A stretch of DNA of 64,000 bases from Paenibacillus cellulosilyticus (GTDB taxonomy: Bacteria; Bacillota; Bacilli; Paenibacillales; Paenibacillaceae), in the NCBI RefSeq assembly GCF_003182255.1, contig NZ_QGTQ01000003.1, positions 384,537 through 448,536 on the forward strand, read 5' to 3'. Shown here in pieces: positions 7,785-17,592 of the stretch (positions are counted from its first letter, which is position 1; each line of letters starts with the position of its first letter). The position numbers were made by a program, and so were the translations under genes. The notes under the pieces are model-generated. The model was not told the origin of the DNA, searched no databases, and saw only the letters and a program-made list of their open reading frames with translations.

Positions 7785-9344
7785 ATGGCGAAAGATAATC
7801 AAGAGACAAAGGATTACGCCAAATATTTCGACTTTTCTAATATACAGACAAGCGTGGACGACAGTGGCGTCCGCAAAATGCGTTTGAATGGCCGTAACAT
7901 TGCAATTCATGCTGAGCCCAGTCATCGCGATGAGAAGCAGCGTGGCAAACAACAAATTCAAGTGCATTACGAGAATGCGATCCCTGATGAGCTTCTGACG
8001 CTTGGACAGGGCAAGCGCTATCTCATCTACACATACGGTTGTCAGATGAACGAACATGACACGGAAGTTATGAAAGGCATGTTCGAACAGATGGGTTATA
8101 CCGAGACAACGGATCGTTTGGAAGCGGATGTCATTTTGCTTAATACATGCGCGATTCGAGAAAATGCCGAGGACAAAGTGTTCGGCGAGCTGGGTCACTA
8201 TAAGGCATTAAAGCGCGAGCGACCTAACCTGCTGCTGGGCGTTTGCGGTTGTATGTCACAGGAAGAATCCGTCGTCAACCGCATAATGGAGAAGCAGCAG
8301 CATGTCGATCTCGTGTTCGGTACGCATAACATCCACCGGCTTCCTTATTTGCTGCAGAACGCCTACTACAATAAAGAGATGGTTGTCGAGGTCTGGTCCA
8401 AGGAAGGCGACATTATCGAGAATCTGCCGAAGAAACGTGAAGGCATGCGAGCATGGGTGAACATCATGTACGGCTGCGATAAGTTCTGCACGTACTGCAT
8501 CGTGCCTTATACGCGTGGCAAGGAGCGGAGTCGTCGTCCAGAAGACGTCATTGCAGAAGTTCGTGAGCTTGCACGTCAAGGCTACAAAGAGGTTACGCTG
8601 CTTGGTCAGAACGTCAATGCTTACGGCAAAGACTTCGAAGACAGCGAGTACCGGTTCGGCGATTTGATGGCAGATATTTCGACAATCAATATTCCAAGAA
8701 TTCGCTTCACTACGAGTCATCCGCGTGACTTCGACGATCATCTGATTGAGGTGTTGGCGGGCAAGGGAAATCTCGTGGAACATATTCACCTTCCTGTGCA
8801 GTCCGGCAGCTCGGAAGTATTGAAGCGGATGAGCCGTAAGTATTCGCGGGAGCGCTTCCTTGAATTGGTAGGTAAAATTAAGAAAGCGATTCCCGGTGTC
8901 GTGCTGTCGACGGATATCATCGTCGGCTTCCCGGGCGAAACCGAAGAGCAGTTCGAAGAAACGCTGTCACTCGTCCGTGAAGTCGGCTTCGAGATGGCAT
9001 ACACATTTATTTATTCGCCGCGTGAAGGTACGCCTGCCGCGGATATGGAAGACAATGTGCCGTTTGAAGAGAAGAAGGCACGGCTGGCACGATTGAACGA
9101 CTTGATGGCAGAGCTCGGCCGCAAAGGCAACGAACAGCTGCACGGTCAAATCGTCGAAGTGCTGGTGGAAGGTGAAAGCAAGAACAAGGCGAACGTGCTG
9201 TCCGGTCGTACGCGGACGAACAAGCTCGTTCACTTCGAAGGACCGAAGGAATGGATCGGTCAATTCATTCAAGTGCGAGTGACGGAGCCGCTTACCTGGC
9301 ATATTAAGGGAGAGCCTGTCCTGCATGAAGAAGCAGTATCTTAA
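7785..9344 (+). CDS. miaB: tRNA-2-methylthio-N6-dimethylallyladenosine synthase
   Basis: MiaB adds the methylthio group to i6A37 of tRNAs. The 519-residue product has the N-terminal cluster cysteines C86 ([10 protein letters not shown]), C122 ([10 protein letters not shown]) and C156 (CGCMSQEE), the radical-SAM CxxxCxxC motif C231, C235, C238 ([17 protein letters not shown]), and a C-terminal TRAM domain ([13 protein letters not shown]...[11 protein letters not shown]). A ~70-residue N-terminal extension is typical of Bacillales YmcB. GTGAAAGGG precedes the ATG. It is followed 57 bases later by ricA, the same order as ymcB-ymcA in B. subtilis; the Ric proteins are known to influence MiaB activity. 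Confidence 0.97.
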   Translation: MAKDNQETKDYAKYFDFSNIQTSVDDSGVRKMRLNGRNIAIHAEPSHRDEKQRGKQQIQVHYENAIPDELLTLGQGKRYLIYTYGCQMNEHDTEVMKGMFEQMGYTETTDRLEADVILLNTCAIRENAEDKVFGELGHYKALKRERPNLLLGVCGCMSQEESVVNRIMEKQQHVDLVFGTHNIHRLPYLLQNAYYNKEMVVEVWSKEGDIIENLPKKREGMRAWVNIMYGCDKFCTYCIVPYTRGKERSRRPEDVIAEVRELARQGYKEVTLLGQNVNAYGKDFEDSEYRFGDLMADISTINIPRIRFTTSHPRDFDDHLIEVLAGKGNLVEHIHLPVQSGSSEVLKRMSRKYSRERFLELVGKIKKAIPGVVLSTDIIVGFPGETEEQFEETLSLVREVGFEMAYTFIYSPREGTPAADMEDNVPFEEKKARLARLNDLMAELGRKGNEQLHGQIVEVLVEGESKNKANVLSGRTRTNKLVHFEGPKEWIGQFIQVRVTEPLTWHIKGEPVLHEEAVS

Positions 9345-9401
9345 TTAAGAATTTCAGAAGAAGATAAACGATACGCTAACGTAGCGATAGGAGAGATAAC
9401 A

Positions 9402-9896
9402 ATGGCTGAGCAGCACGCACATACTTGCGGGCATGACCACGATCACGACCATGACCACGAGAACGGACGGTGTGTTCCTAGCTTCCATACGCGCGATTTG
9501 ATCGTTCGTAAGGACGTGATGGAGAAGGCAAAAGAATTGGCAGACTTGATCTATACTTCGGAAGAGGTAGAGCGTTACCGTCAAGCAGAGAAGCAGATCC
9601 AAGGACATGAGCGCGTTCAATCGCTCATGGCGCTGCTGAAGAAGAAGCAGAAGGAAGTCGTTGCTTTCGAGAAGACATTCAAGAACGAGACGATGGCGAA
9701 GAAGATTGAACAGGAAATGGCCGAGCTGCAGGATGAACTGGACGGCATGCCGATCGTTTCCCAGTTCCAGCAAAGCCAATCGGACATCAATTATATGCTT
9801 CAGCTCGTGATCGGTGTTGTACGCGATACGGTTGCTCAGAAGCTTGAGGTTGAAGGCGCTACGGAGCAGGATGAGCCTGCAGATTGCAGCAATTAA
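9402..9896 (+). CDS. ricA: RicA (YmcA/YlbF family) with histidine-rich N-terminal extension
   Basis: Residues from about 32 onward match the YlbF/YmcA family (DLIVRKDVMEKAKELADLI, KKKQKEVVAFEK, ELDGMPIVSQFQQSQSDINYMLQLV). In B. subtilis RicA forms a complex with RicF and RicT that binds Fe-S clusters and affects RNase Y-dependent mRNA maturation and MiaB. The position right after miaB is the conserved one. The unusual part is the front: residues 5-23 are rich in His and Asp (HAHTCGHDHDHDHDHENGRC) with two cysteines, like a metal-binding tail. The ATG at 9402 has GGAGAGA about 8 bases upstream, which supports translation of the tail. Confidence 0.88.
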   Translation: MAEQHAHTCGHDHDHDHDHENGRCVPSFHTRDLIVRKDVMEKAKELADLIYTSEEVERYRQAEKQIQGHERVQSLMALLKKKQKEVVAFEKTFKNETMAKKIEQEMAELQDELDGMPIVSQFQQSQSDINYMLQLVIGVVRDTVAQKLEVEGATEQDEPADCSN

Positions 9897-9911
9897 GCCT
9901 TAAATGAACGA

Positions 9912-9946
9912 AACAGGGAAAGCGATATGCGCTTTTCCTGTTTTTT
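9912..9946 (+). terminator. intrinsic terminator after ricA
   Basis: AACAGGGAAAGC pairs with GCTTTTCCTGTT and is followed by a six-base T run. Confidence 0.9.
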
Positions 9947-10110
9947 CGTTTGTGCAATAGGATAAATTAAGATCGATAGAACAAGAAAAGATGCCCAAAC
10001 TTCATATTGTTGATAAAACCTATCTCGAAACGCGGGATTGACCTGGCAATTCGTTTTTATCATAATAGAGAAGTGTAGTTGTACATAACCGGAAGGGGAG
10101 ATTAAGCAGC

Positions 10111-11274
10111 ATGCGTCCTTTTGTCTATCGGAATCCAACAAAACTGATTTTTGGCGATCAATCGCTTCATCACATCACAGCTGAGGCTGAGAAATATGGG
10201 AAGAAAGTGCTGCTCGTATACGGCGGAGGCAGCATTAAGCGTAACGGCTTGTACAATGAAGTGCTCGAGCTGTTGGGACAAGCTGGCTGCAGCGTATTCG
10301 AATTGGCTGGCGTAGAGCCGAACCCACGTTTGTCGACGGTTCACCGTGGTGCTGACATTATTCGTCAGGAGGGCATCGATTGGGTGCTTGCTGTAGGCGG
10401 CGGCAGTACGCTGGATTGTGCCAAAGCGATCGCAGCTGCGGCGAAGTACGACGGCAACTTCTGGGACATTGTAACGAAAAAAGCAACGGTTCAATCCGCA
10501 CTGCCACTTGGTACGGTACTGACGCTGGCTGCGACGGGTTCGGAGATGAACTCGAACTCGGTTATTACGAACGAAGAGACAGAGGAGAAGCACGGCTGGG
10601 CTAGTCCGCATGTGTACCCAGCTTTCTCGATTCTAGATGCCAAGTGGACAGCTTCCGCACCTAAGGATCATACGGTATACGGCATCGTCGATATGATGGC
10701 GCATGTGTTCGAACAATATTTCCACCACGACGCTCGTACGCCTGTGCAAGACGGCTTCAGCGAATCGATTTTGCGTGCAGTTGTAGAAACAGCACCGCAT
10801 CTGGTCAATGACCTAACGAATGTACAATATCGCGAAACGATTTTGTACTGCGGTACGATGGCGCTGAATGGTACGCTGTCGATGGGTATTCTAGGCGACT
10901 GGGCGAACCATGATATGGAGCACGCGGTATCGGCTGTGTACGATATTCCGCACGGCGGCGGCCTTGCGATTTTGTTCCCGAACTGGATGACCTATGTACT
11001 TGACGACAATGTCGCACGTTTCCGCCAGTTCGCGGTTAACGTATTCGGCATCCGCGAAGACGGACGTTCGGATCGTGAAATTGCCGAAGCGGGCATTCAA
11101 GCACTGCGTGATTTCTGGAACTCGATCGGCGCTCCTTCGCGTCTGTCTGATTACAACATTGACGCAAGCCGACTCGAAGAGATGGCGGATAAAACAGTTG
11201 GCGGTAGCACGCGCGGTCACTTCCGCAAGCTGACGAAGGAAGACGTAGTTAACATCTACCGTCTGTCGCTGTAA
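10111..11274 (+). CDS. Iron-containing alcohol dehydrogenase, YugJ/BdhA/YqhD type
   Basis: The 387-residue product is a group III metal-dependent alcohol dehydrogenase that reduces aldehydes to alcohols with NAD(P)H. Metal ligands of the YqhD type are present: D194 and H198 ([12 protein letters not shown]), H267 (DWANHDMEH) and H281 (IPHGGGLAI). Nucleotide-binding glycines are seen in [10 protein letters not shown] and [19 protein letters not shown] precedes the ATG. It stands alone between two terminators. Butanol dehydrogenase is the usual annotation, but substrate range cannot be fixed from sequence. Confidence 0.93.
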   Translation: MRPFVYRNPTKLIFGDQSLHHITAEAEKYGKKVLLVYGGGSIKRNGLYNEVLELLGQAGCSVFELAGVEPNPRLSTVHRGADIIRQEGIDWVLAVGGGSTLDCAKAIAAAAKYDGNFWDIVTKKATVQSALPLGTVLTLAATGSEMNSNSVITNEETEEKHGWASPHVYPAFSILDAKWTASAPKDHTVYGIVDMMAHVFEQYFHHDARTPVQDGFSESILRAVVETAPHLVNDLTNVQYRETILYCGTMALNGTLSMGILGDWANHDMEHAVSAVYDIPHGGGLAILFPNWMTYVLDDNVARFRQFAVNVFGIREDGRSDREIAEAGIQALRDFWNSIGAPSRLSDYNIDASRLEEMADKTVGGSTRGHFRKLTKEDVVNIYRLSL

Positions 11275-11340
11275 AATCGCGATAAGGCCAGCTTTGCAAG
11301 CACGGCGCACAGCTTAATAGGCATTGATATGCCGCAAAAG

Positions 11341-11377
11341 AAAAACAGGGAGAGCCTAGTGGCTCATCCCTGTTTTG
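11341..11377. terminator. bidirectional terminator between adh and bioY
   Basis: AAAACAGGGAGAGCC pairs with GGCTCATCCCTGTTTT with one bulge around a TAGT loop. T or A runs on both sides let it serve both convergent genes; it overlaps the last codons of bioY. Confidence 0.85.
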
Positions 11378-11976
11378 TGTGTTGCGGAGGTGTAGGCTGT
11401 TGATTGCTTAGCATGACGTGCTGCAATGAACGGATAGAGTGACATCGTAAGTCCGGTTGCAACGACGGCTTTCAGCGCATCGCCTGCCAGGTATGGGTAG
11501 CAGCCTTTAATCATCGCTTGATGGAATGAGTAATTAACCGAATGCATGAGCCATGGCACGCCGGACACGTAGCTGAGCAGCGAACCGAATACTTCGAAGA
11601 CGAGGAATAGTCCAACGATCATTGCGGTCCGATTCGACGCCAGGCGGCTGTTCATCAGCTTTACGACGAACAACCCAACGAAGAAGGCGTTGAATGGGAA
11701 TGCAGCAATGAAGCCGCCTGTTGGGCCAGTCATGTACGATAGTCCGCCTTGACCGTGCAGGAGCGGCAGTCCGGTCGCCGTGAGCAGCAGCACAATCATA
11801 ATGCTGGAGAAGCCGAGCCTTGCTCCGAGGAAGGCGCCTGCGAGCATGACGGCGAGATTTTGTAGGGTGATTGGTACTGCAGAGAAGCCTAGTTCGAATT
11901 TAACGGCACTTAGCGCGATGAAGAGAGCGCCGAACAGTGCGGTGAAGACGATGCTGCGAAGTGATGATGCTTTCAT
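11356..11976 (-). CDS. bioY: Biotin ECF-transporter substrate-binding subunit BioY
   Basis: The 206-residue membrane protein has about six helices and the BioY signatures VPITLQNLAVMLAGAFLGARLG and TGPTGGFIAAFPFNAFFVG. BioY is the S component that captures biotin and docks to an energy-coupling module. AGGAAGGTG precedes the ATG at 11976. The divergently oriented ECF ATPase and ATPase-permease genes next door are the probable energising partner. A BirA-type inverted repeat in the shared upstream region suggests repression by biotin. Confidence 0.94.
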   Translation of the reverse strand: MKASSLRSIVFTALFGALFIALSAVKFELGFSAVPITLQNLAVMLAGAFLGARLGFSSIMIVLLLTATGLPLLHGQGGLSYMTGPTGGFIAAFPFNAFFVGLFVVKLMNSRLASNRTAMIVGLFLVFEVFGSLLSYVSGVPWLMHSVNYSFHQAMIKGCYPYLAGDALKAVVATGLTMSLYPFIAARHAKQSTAYTSATHKTGMSH

Positions 11977-12006
11977 AATTGCACCTTCCTATGTCGTTTG
12001 ATATAT

Positions 12007-12037
12007 GTTAACCTATAATCATATAAACTTGGTTAAC
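12007..12037. promoter_or_regulatory. BirA-type operator between bioY and ECF genes
   Basis: GTTAACC (12007-12013) and GGTTAAC (12031-12037) form a perfect 7-bp inverted repeat with a 17-base AT-rich spacer, matching the known BirA half-sites. Its place between divergent biotin-transport genes supports the call; the spacer is slightly longer than usual. Confidence 0.7.
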
Positions 12038-12091
12038 GAAAAGAATCATAGCACACGTTTTCCGATATAGGAAGAGGTTGGGTGAATTATT

Positions 12092-12982
12092 TTGCAGCGA
12101 GAACGTTGGAGGTTGAGATCGGTTGATTTGTTCGTACAGTCAGCGGTATCTCATAGACCCGGGAATAACGGCGGGAACAATCCGCTCGTACATACAATGG
12201 AGCATCATCTGCTTCATCAAATTGATCTAACCATTAAGCACGGAGAATGGGTGTTTCTTGTTGGATCGAATGGCAGTGGCAAGAGCACATTGGCACGGCT
12301 TCTTGCAGGACTTGGGCATGCGCGAGTCACAGGGGATATCGCTAGAATGGAAGACGCTTCGTTCGCTCCGCTCGTCGCACAAAATCCGGAAGCTGCGCTT
12401 GTCGGGATGACACCCGAAGAAGATGCTATACTGCTGCTGGAACAGCTCGCAGTTGAAGCAGGGGAGATGCCTAAACGAATTGATGCAGCTATGCGTATCG
12501 TCGGGCTGACCGATCAGATGAAGCAGCCGATTGCGCAGCTATCAGGCGGGCAGAAGCAGCTTGCTGCTATTGCAGGATGCATCGCAAGCGGTGCAGATGC
12601 CCTTATAGTCGATGAACCGACCGCAATGCTCGACCCCCAAGCATCAGCTGCTGTCATGGCTGCACTGCGTGAACTACATCGTACCGGAACGACAGTTATA
12701 TGGGTTACACAGCGTCTGGAGGAATTGCAGGAAGGTGACCGGGTCGTGTCCATGAAGGACGGACGGATCAAATTCGATGGTCGTGCGGAACAATTCTATT
12801 CGAGAGATAACGCTAATGTGGGAAGTCCTTGCGAAGAAGCGGGACTCGATGCGCCGTATGTGGTACATACCGTTTGGGAGTTGCAGCGATCCGGTATTAT
12901 GCTGGATCCGCCTATGCCGCTTACGGCATCCTCACTAGCAAAGGCGGTGAACAGCTATGCCAAACAGCCTGCATGCTCGTGA
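12092..12982 (+). CDS. ECF transporter ATP-binding subunit (EcfA/BioM-like)
   Basis: This 296-residue ATPase has Walker A GSNGSGKSTLARLLAGL near residue 58, the ABC signature LSGGQKQLAAIAG, Walker B ADALIVDEPTAMLDP, and WVTQRLEEL in the H-loop region, where the usual histidine is replaced by glutamine. The start is a TTG at 12092, the best in-frame codon ahead of the conserved LRSVDLFV strand; GGAAGAGG lies a little far upstream. Its 3' end overlaps the next gene by 26 bases. Together with the next gene and bioY it probably forms a biotin ECF transporter. Confidence 0.88.
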   Translation: MQRERWRLRSVDLFVQSAVSHRPGNNGGNNPLVHTMEHHLLHQIDLTIKHGEWVFLVGSNGSGKSTLARLLAGLGHARVTGDIARMEDASFAPLVAQNPEAALVGMTPEEDAILLLEQLAVEAGEMPKRIDAAMRIVGLTDQMKQPIAQLSGGQKQLAAIAGCIASGADALIVDEPTAMLDPQASAAVMAALRELHRTGTTVIWVTQRLEELQEGDRVVSMKDGRIKFDGRAEQFYSRDNANVGSPCEEAGLDAPYVVHTVWELQRSGIMLDPPMPLTASSLAKAVNSYAKQPACS

Positions 12983-14666
12983 TCTGAGAGTTGTAGTTGA
13001 TGGGAAGACCATTGTTCGTTCCTTAACCGCTGCGTTCAAGAGTGGGCATATTACGTTAATCGTCGGGCATAATGGCGCAGGCAAGTCTACGCTGCTGGAA
13101 ACATTGGCAGGGCTTCGGGAGCCGGCGTCCGGTGTAATTGTACTAGAAGATCAGCCGTTATGGCTGAAGCGGAAGCTCAATCATAATTATTTGATGCAGA
13201 TTGGCGTTTCCTTGCAGCAGTCTGCAGCGCAATGGTTTCTGCCAACGGTCGCAGATGAATTCCGATACTCGCTCCGCCCTTATCGGTTAAGCAGCGCTGA
13301 GAGCGATGCGCGTATGAAGATTGCCCTGTCAGCAGTTGGTCTAGAGGAGGAACAGTTCCTTCATCGAGATCCGAAGACGCTGAGCGGCGGACAGCAGCGT
13401 CGCTTATCCATTGCTATGCTAGCGGCATGTCAATCGAAATGGCTGCTGTTGGATGAGCCCACGGCGGGGCTGGATGCTGAAGGCACTCGCCAGCTAGGTA
13501 TGTTCCTTCAAGCACATCGTGATGCAGGCGGGAGTGCAATCATCGTCGCGCATGACCTGGATGTACTGCTGCCAGTTGCGGATGCGGTGCTCGTACTAGA
13601 CGGAGGAATCGCAGTGTCATCGGATATGCGGTCAGCTGCAGCATACGCTGCCTTATTAGCCGCTTCATCCGATAAGGGACCGCTGCCACAACCACTGGAG
13701 ACGGCGGTACTGCTGCAGCAAGCGGGATTTGCACTGCCAGTGACGAACGAAGCGTGGCTGGAGCCACAAGCATTGGCTGCGGTACTGGTAAGTGAACTGC
13801 AAGGACAAGATCATAACGAGGATCGCGCTAGTAGTGTGACGGTGTCATCATATCCAGCAGCTCCACAGGCAGCATCGGAAACTAGAGCTCCGACGTCAGA
13901 ACAACCCGTACAGCAAGCGATCAGCAAGACAGGAATCATTTCATCAGACCGATTTGATCCCCGAGCTGTAATCCTCAGCTACCTGCTGTTTGCAACGGGT
14001 ATACTCATGCAGCAGAGCTGGATCGGCTTGCTTATTGCAACTGCAACGGCGTTGGCATTCGTCTGGTGGCCGCTTCGTTACACAATCACGCCATGGCGGA
14101 ATGCCGTTATGCTGTATGCGAAGATGGTTCTTCTATTTGTACTATTCGCGGGTATCAAGATAAGCCCTATCGGGTACGATTGGCATCCAGCGATGGAGAC
14201 GGGTTATCGTCTTTGTAAGCTGTTCGTCGTCATGGTGACTGGCTTGCCGATTGCTGCACTCATGACACCTATTCGGCTTCAGCGTGCAATTGAACAAACG
14301 TTAGGCTGGCTGCGTCAGGTGAAACTGCCGATCGAAGCTCTCGCATTGACCGTGGCACTTATCTTTCGTTTCTTACCGATGATCAAGCAGGAGTGGGATC
14401 GCTTCGTCCGCATCGCGCACGCGAGGGGCAAATCGACAACAAGACCAGGCAAGCTGCCTGCTCGGATGCTTTATGCCATTCTGGCACCGTTCATGCTGTC
14501 TATGCTGCGTGGGGCCGATGAGATGACGGACGCGCTGGAGGCGCGAGGTTATGGAAGAGAAGGCGGAAGCAAGCCGACGCGAGGCATCGTATTGCGATGG
14601 TCAATGACGGACAGCAAGCTCGTGGCGGTGTTCGGCATTTTATTTGTTCTTTTTTATTTGTTGTAA
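12957..14666 (+). CDS. ECF transporter fusion: ATPase domain plus EcfT-like permease
   Basis: One 569-residue chain holds two components that are normally separate. Residues ~1-235 are a second ABC ATPase (Walker A VGHNGAGKSTLLETLAG, signature LSGGQQRRLSIAML, Walker B WLLLDEPTAGLD, H-loop IIVAHDLD). A Ser/Thr/Pro/Gln-rich linker spans roughly 290-325. Residues ~330-569 are a membrane T component with about five helices and the coupling motifs of EcfT: AHARGKSTTRPG and DALEARGYGREGGSKPTRG. No stop interrupts the junction. With the preceding ATPase and divergent BioY it would give a full A-A'-T-S set from three genes. Confidence 0.9.
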   Translation: MPNSLHARDLRVVVDGKTIVRSLTAAFKSGHITLIVGHNGAGKSTLLETLAGLREPASGVIVLEDQPLWLKRKLNHNYLMQIGVSLQQSAAQWFLPTVADEFRYSLRPYRLSSAESDARMKIALSAVGLEEEQFLHRDPKTLSGGQQRRLSIAMLAACQSKWLLLDEPTAGLDAEGTRQLGMFLQAHRDAGGSAIIVAHDLDVLLPVADAVLVLDGGIAVSSDMRSAAAYAALLAASSDKGPLPQPLETAVLLQQAGFALPVTNEAWLEPQALAAVLVSELQGQDHNEDRASSVTVSSYPAAPQAASETRAPTSEQPVQQAISKTGIISSDRFDPRAVILSYLLFATGILMQQSWIGLLIATATALAFVWWPLRYTITPWRNAVMLYAKMVLLFVLFAGIKISPIGYDWHPAMETGYRLCKLFVVMVTGLPIAALMTPIRLQRAIEQTLGWLRQVKLPIEALALTVALIFRFLPMIKQEWDRFVRIAHARGKSTTRPGKLPARMLYAILAPFMLSMLRGADEMTDALEARGYGREGGSKPTRGIVLRWSMTDSKLVAVFGILFVLFYLL

Positions 14667-14668
14667 AA

Positions 14669-14707
14669 TAAAATCCGCATGCTCATTTGCAGCATGCGGA
14701 TTTTTTA
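14669..14707. terminator. bidirectional terminator between ECF fusion and MFS gene
   Basis: AAAATCCGCATGCT pairs with AGCATGCGGATTTT around a short loop, with a T run on the plus side and A run for the opposite strand. Confidence 0.9.
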
Positions 14708-14715
14708 TCCCCTCA

Positions 14716-15912
14716 TTACCTTGCAATCTGGTGCTTCTCGCTCGCAGCCTCGCGACCCCATTTCAATGCCAGCACCGTCGCGATGACGCCCGCTGCGCCG
14801 CCTAACCAGAAGCCGCTGTCGATGCTCCAGCGGTCATTCATCCAACCCGCAACGAATGGTCCAGCGAACATGCCGACGGAATAGACGGCTTGATAGAAGC
14901 CCATCGCCGTTGCACGCTCGTTCAATTGCGCCTCGCGAATGGCTAGGCTGAGCAGCATCGGCAGCAGCAGCCCCTGCATGAAGCCGTTAACCGCTTGTGT
15001 TAAGGCGAGCACGATCAGGTTCGGACTGAATGCAATAAGTGCGGTTGCGACTGCGCCAACACCGAAACCAATCTGCAGCAGCCGCCACTCCCCAAGCTTC
15101 GCCGATAACACTCCGCCTGCTAATAGAGAAGCTATTGCGTGCGGCACCATGAAGGCGAATACGATCGCAGTTAGCAGCCAGCCGTCTGCACCAAGCTCTT
15201 TAGCCTTGAGTGGTGTGAATCCGAACATCGAGATAAAGAGCATCGCATGTACGAGTACAGATAGAATTGCTGCATGAACGAGTGTCCGCTGCCGGACGAC
15301 GCCGCGAAGTAAGCGAACGGACATCGGCGGCCGGCCCTCAGCCGCGGGCTCTTCACGAATAAACAAAGCAACAATGAGTCCAATCATGCCTGCCCCGATT
15401 CCGATGTAGAACGGGACATGCCAGCTGAATGTGTCTGCAAGCGGCGCGCTGAACGCCATCCCAAGCAGTTGACCCGCCACGGTCATCGCACTAACCTGAC
15501 CCATTGCCTTCGATGCTTCATCCGGTCGAAACAGGGAAGCATACATGATCGTAAACGCAACCCATGTGGATGCGCATATCCCGGCGGTTATCCGCCCCGA
15601 TAGTGCCCAGCCTAATCCGCCGGGGATGATGAACAATAAGCAGCTGAGCGACCCGGCGGCAAGACCAAGCATGATGAACGGCTTGCGGCGGCCCATCGTA
15701 TCGGACCAGAGCCCGATCGGAAAACGTACGAGCAGTTGGACGAAGCCATAGCTGCCGAGGACGAGGCCAATCATGCCAAGTGATAGGCCACGCGAGGTTA
15801 AGTAAGGGGATAGAATCGGAACATACATATACATGGAGGTCCAATAGAGGACCGTCATGATGCCAAACCAGACACGTTGCTGTCGGCGAGGAATGCGAAG
15901 CGCAGCAGACAT
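14716..15912 (-). CDS. MFS transporter
   Basis: The 398-residue protein has about twelve hydrophobic helices and the major facilitator loop motif RFPIGLWSDTMGRRKPFIMLG (near residues 63-83), typical of drug/proton antiporters and sugar-efflux-like permeases. The ATG at 15912 is preceded by GGAGGTAAT. It is monocistronic, convergent with the ECF genes and divergent from the two-component operon. The substrate is not recognisable. Confidence 0.88.
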   Translation of the reverse strand: MSAALRIPRRQQRVWFGIMTVLYWTSMYMYVPILSPYLTSRGLSLGMIGLVLGSYGFVQLLVRFPIGLWSDTMGRRKPFIMLGLAAGSLSCLLFIIPGGLGWALSGRITAGICASTWVAFTIMYASLFRPDEASKAMGQVSAMTVAGQLLGMAFSAPLADTFSWHVPFYIGIGAGMIGLIVALFIREEPAAEGRPPMSVRLLRGVVRQRTLVHAAILSVLVHAMLFISMFGFTPLKAKELGADGWLLTAIVFAFMVPHAIASLLAGGVLSAKLGEWRLLQIGFGVGAVATALIAFSPNLIVLALTQAVNGFMQGLLLPMLLSLAIREAQLNERATAMGFYQAVYSVGMFAGPFVAGWMNDRWSIDSGFWLGGAAGVIATVLALKWGREAASEKHQIAR

Positions 15913-16103
15913 TAGGTCATTACCTCCATCACAAGTTGCATACAGCTTCTACAATACAGCGGATTTTACGATGGCTCAATGCAAGAATGAGGGAGATTTA
16001 ATTATTTTGTAAGAAATGAGTTAAAAACCGTTAAGATATTAGCGCTATGCTAAAAATATAAGTTTACATATGTCTAATGTTCGTATGTAGATAACAGCAA
16101 AGG

Positions 16104-17582
16104 ATGAGCGATGTGTCGATTCGCACGAGGCTGCAGGTCGCCCTGTGGGCGATGGTAATCGTTCCGAACATTATCATGATCAGCTTGATCATATCGCTGC
16201 TTTATTTTCTTAGTGATCAGACGCTTCATGAGCTAATGTACGATGAGAAGTACTACAAGGATCGGCAAGCGATTGCGCTCGGTGAGCTGTCCTATGTCAT
16301 GCGGTACGAGCCGGAACGGATGGAAAATGACCACTATTTGAACGATTTTCAGAACCGATTGACTGAGTTACAAGCTGGCGTGGTACTGGAGCGGAATGGG
16401 AATGCACCAATCGTGACACCTATGCTGCGACAGGCTGCACCGCATGAGGATTGGAGCAAGCTGGTCGAAGAGGATCGTGATCAAATTGCGATAGACGGTT
16501 ATTTGTACCAGATCGTTAGACAAGATATCGTCTTTGCCGATGGTGGAGAAGGTAAAGTGCTGCTGCTAAGACAGCAGGAACAGATTCCAATTTCTTGGAA
16601 AATTATAGTTGTCACCGTCGGGTTGTTTGTCTTAGTTGGTACAAGTATATTCCTGACCTATACCGTGTCACGAAGCATCCTTAAGCCATTGTATTCGTTA
16701 AAACGTTCTGCCGAGCAGATTAGTGAAGGGATGTTGGATGGCGAAGTGAGGCCGGTGAACAAAGACGAGATCGGTGAGCTCAGCACGGCATTCGAAGCGA
16801 TGCGGCAGCGTCTGAAAAGCTCGATCGCAGAGCGGCTGCAGGAAGAAGAGAACCGCAAACGGCTGCTTTCGCACATTTCCCATGATTTGAAGACACCGAT
16901 CACGGCAATCAAGGGCTACATAGAAGGCATATTGGATGGGGTAGCAAACACGCGAGAGAAACAGGAGAAATATTTGCAAACCGCCTATCGTAAGGCTGCG
17001 GATATGGATCGGCTGATCGATGAGCTGTTCCTGTTCTCGAAGCTGGACATGCAGCATGTCGTGTACGATTTCAAGCCAATCGATATTCGCCGATTTATGA
17101 AGCACTATGCAGAAGATCAGCAGTTTGATCTGGAGAAAGCGGGAATCGTGTTAGAGCTTCATGGAGTTGCAGGCGAACCACTGCTGGTTGCAGCAGATAC
17201 GGAAAAGCTAAGTCGGGTGTTTCATAACATTATTGGGAACAGTGTTAAGTATATGATGAATGAAACCGGCGATGCCGATCGTCGTATTGAAATCTCGCTG
17301 AGAGGATTGCCTGGGGGTTATGTTCAATTTCAAATCCGCGACAACGGACCAGGTGTAGAGCCTGATGCTCTGCCGATGCTGTTCGATCAGTTCTATCGGA
17401 CAGAGCAATCGCGCAGTACAGAGACAGGCGGCAGCGGGTTAGGGCTTGCGATTGTGAAGCAGATCGTGCAAGGGCATGGGGGCTATGTAGAAGCCAGTTT
17501 GCCAGCCGATGGTGGATTAGCCATAACGGTAACCCTGCGCCAATGGAGAAACGGTCACGAGCATGACGCAGAAGGCAGGTGA
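16104..17582 (+). CDS. Sensor histidine kinase
   Basis: The 492-residue membrane kinase has TM1 near residues 12-36, an extracytoplasmic sensor region of ~125 residues, TM2 near 164-186, a HAMP linker (~187-240), the phosphoacceptor H260 in SHISHDLKTPITAIKGY, and an HATPase_c domain (NIIGNSVKY N-box, IRDNGPGV and GGSGLGLAIVKQIV). ATG 16104 is directly abutted by AAAGG, so the in-frame GTG at 16113, eight bases beyond the site, may be the true start. It overlaps the response-regulator leader and is in one operon with an RND pump, which suggests control of that pump. Confidence 0.93.
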   Translation: MSDVSIRTRLQVALWAMVIVPNIIMISLIISLLYFLSDQTLHELMYDEKYYKDRQAIALGELSYVMRYEPERMENDHYLNDFQNRLTELQAGVVLERNGNAPIVTPMLRQAAPHEDWSKLVEEDRDQIAIDGYLYQIVRQDIVFADGGEGKVLLLRQQEQIPISWKIIVVTVGLFVLVGTSIFLTYTVSRSILKPLYSLKRSAEQISEGMLDGEVRPVNKDEIGELSTAFEAMRQRLKSSIAERLQEEENRKRLLSHISHDLKTPITAIKGYIEGILDGVANTREKQEKYLQTAYRKAADMDRLIDELFLFSKLDMQHVVYDFKPIDIRRFMKHYAEDQQFDLEKAGIVLELHGVAGEPLLVAADTEKLSRVFHNIIGNSVKYMMNETGDADRRIEISLRGLPGGYVQFQIRDNGPGVEPDALPMLFDQFYRTEQSRSTETGGSGLGLAIVKQIVQGHGGYVEASLPADGGLAITVTLRQWRNGHEHDAEGR

Positions 17583-17592
17583 AATCATTACA

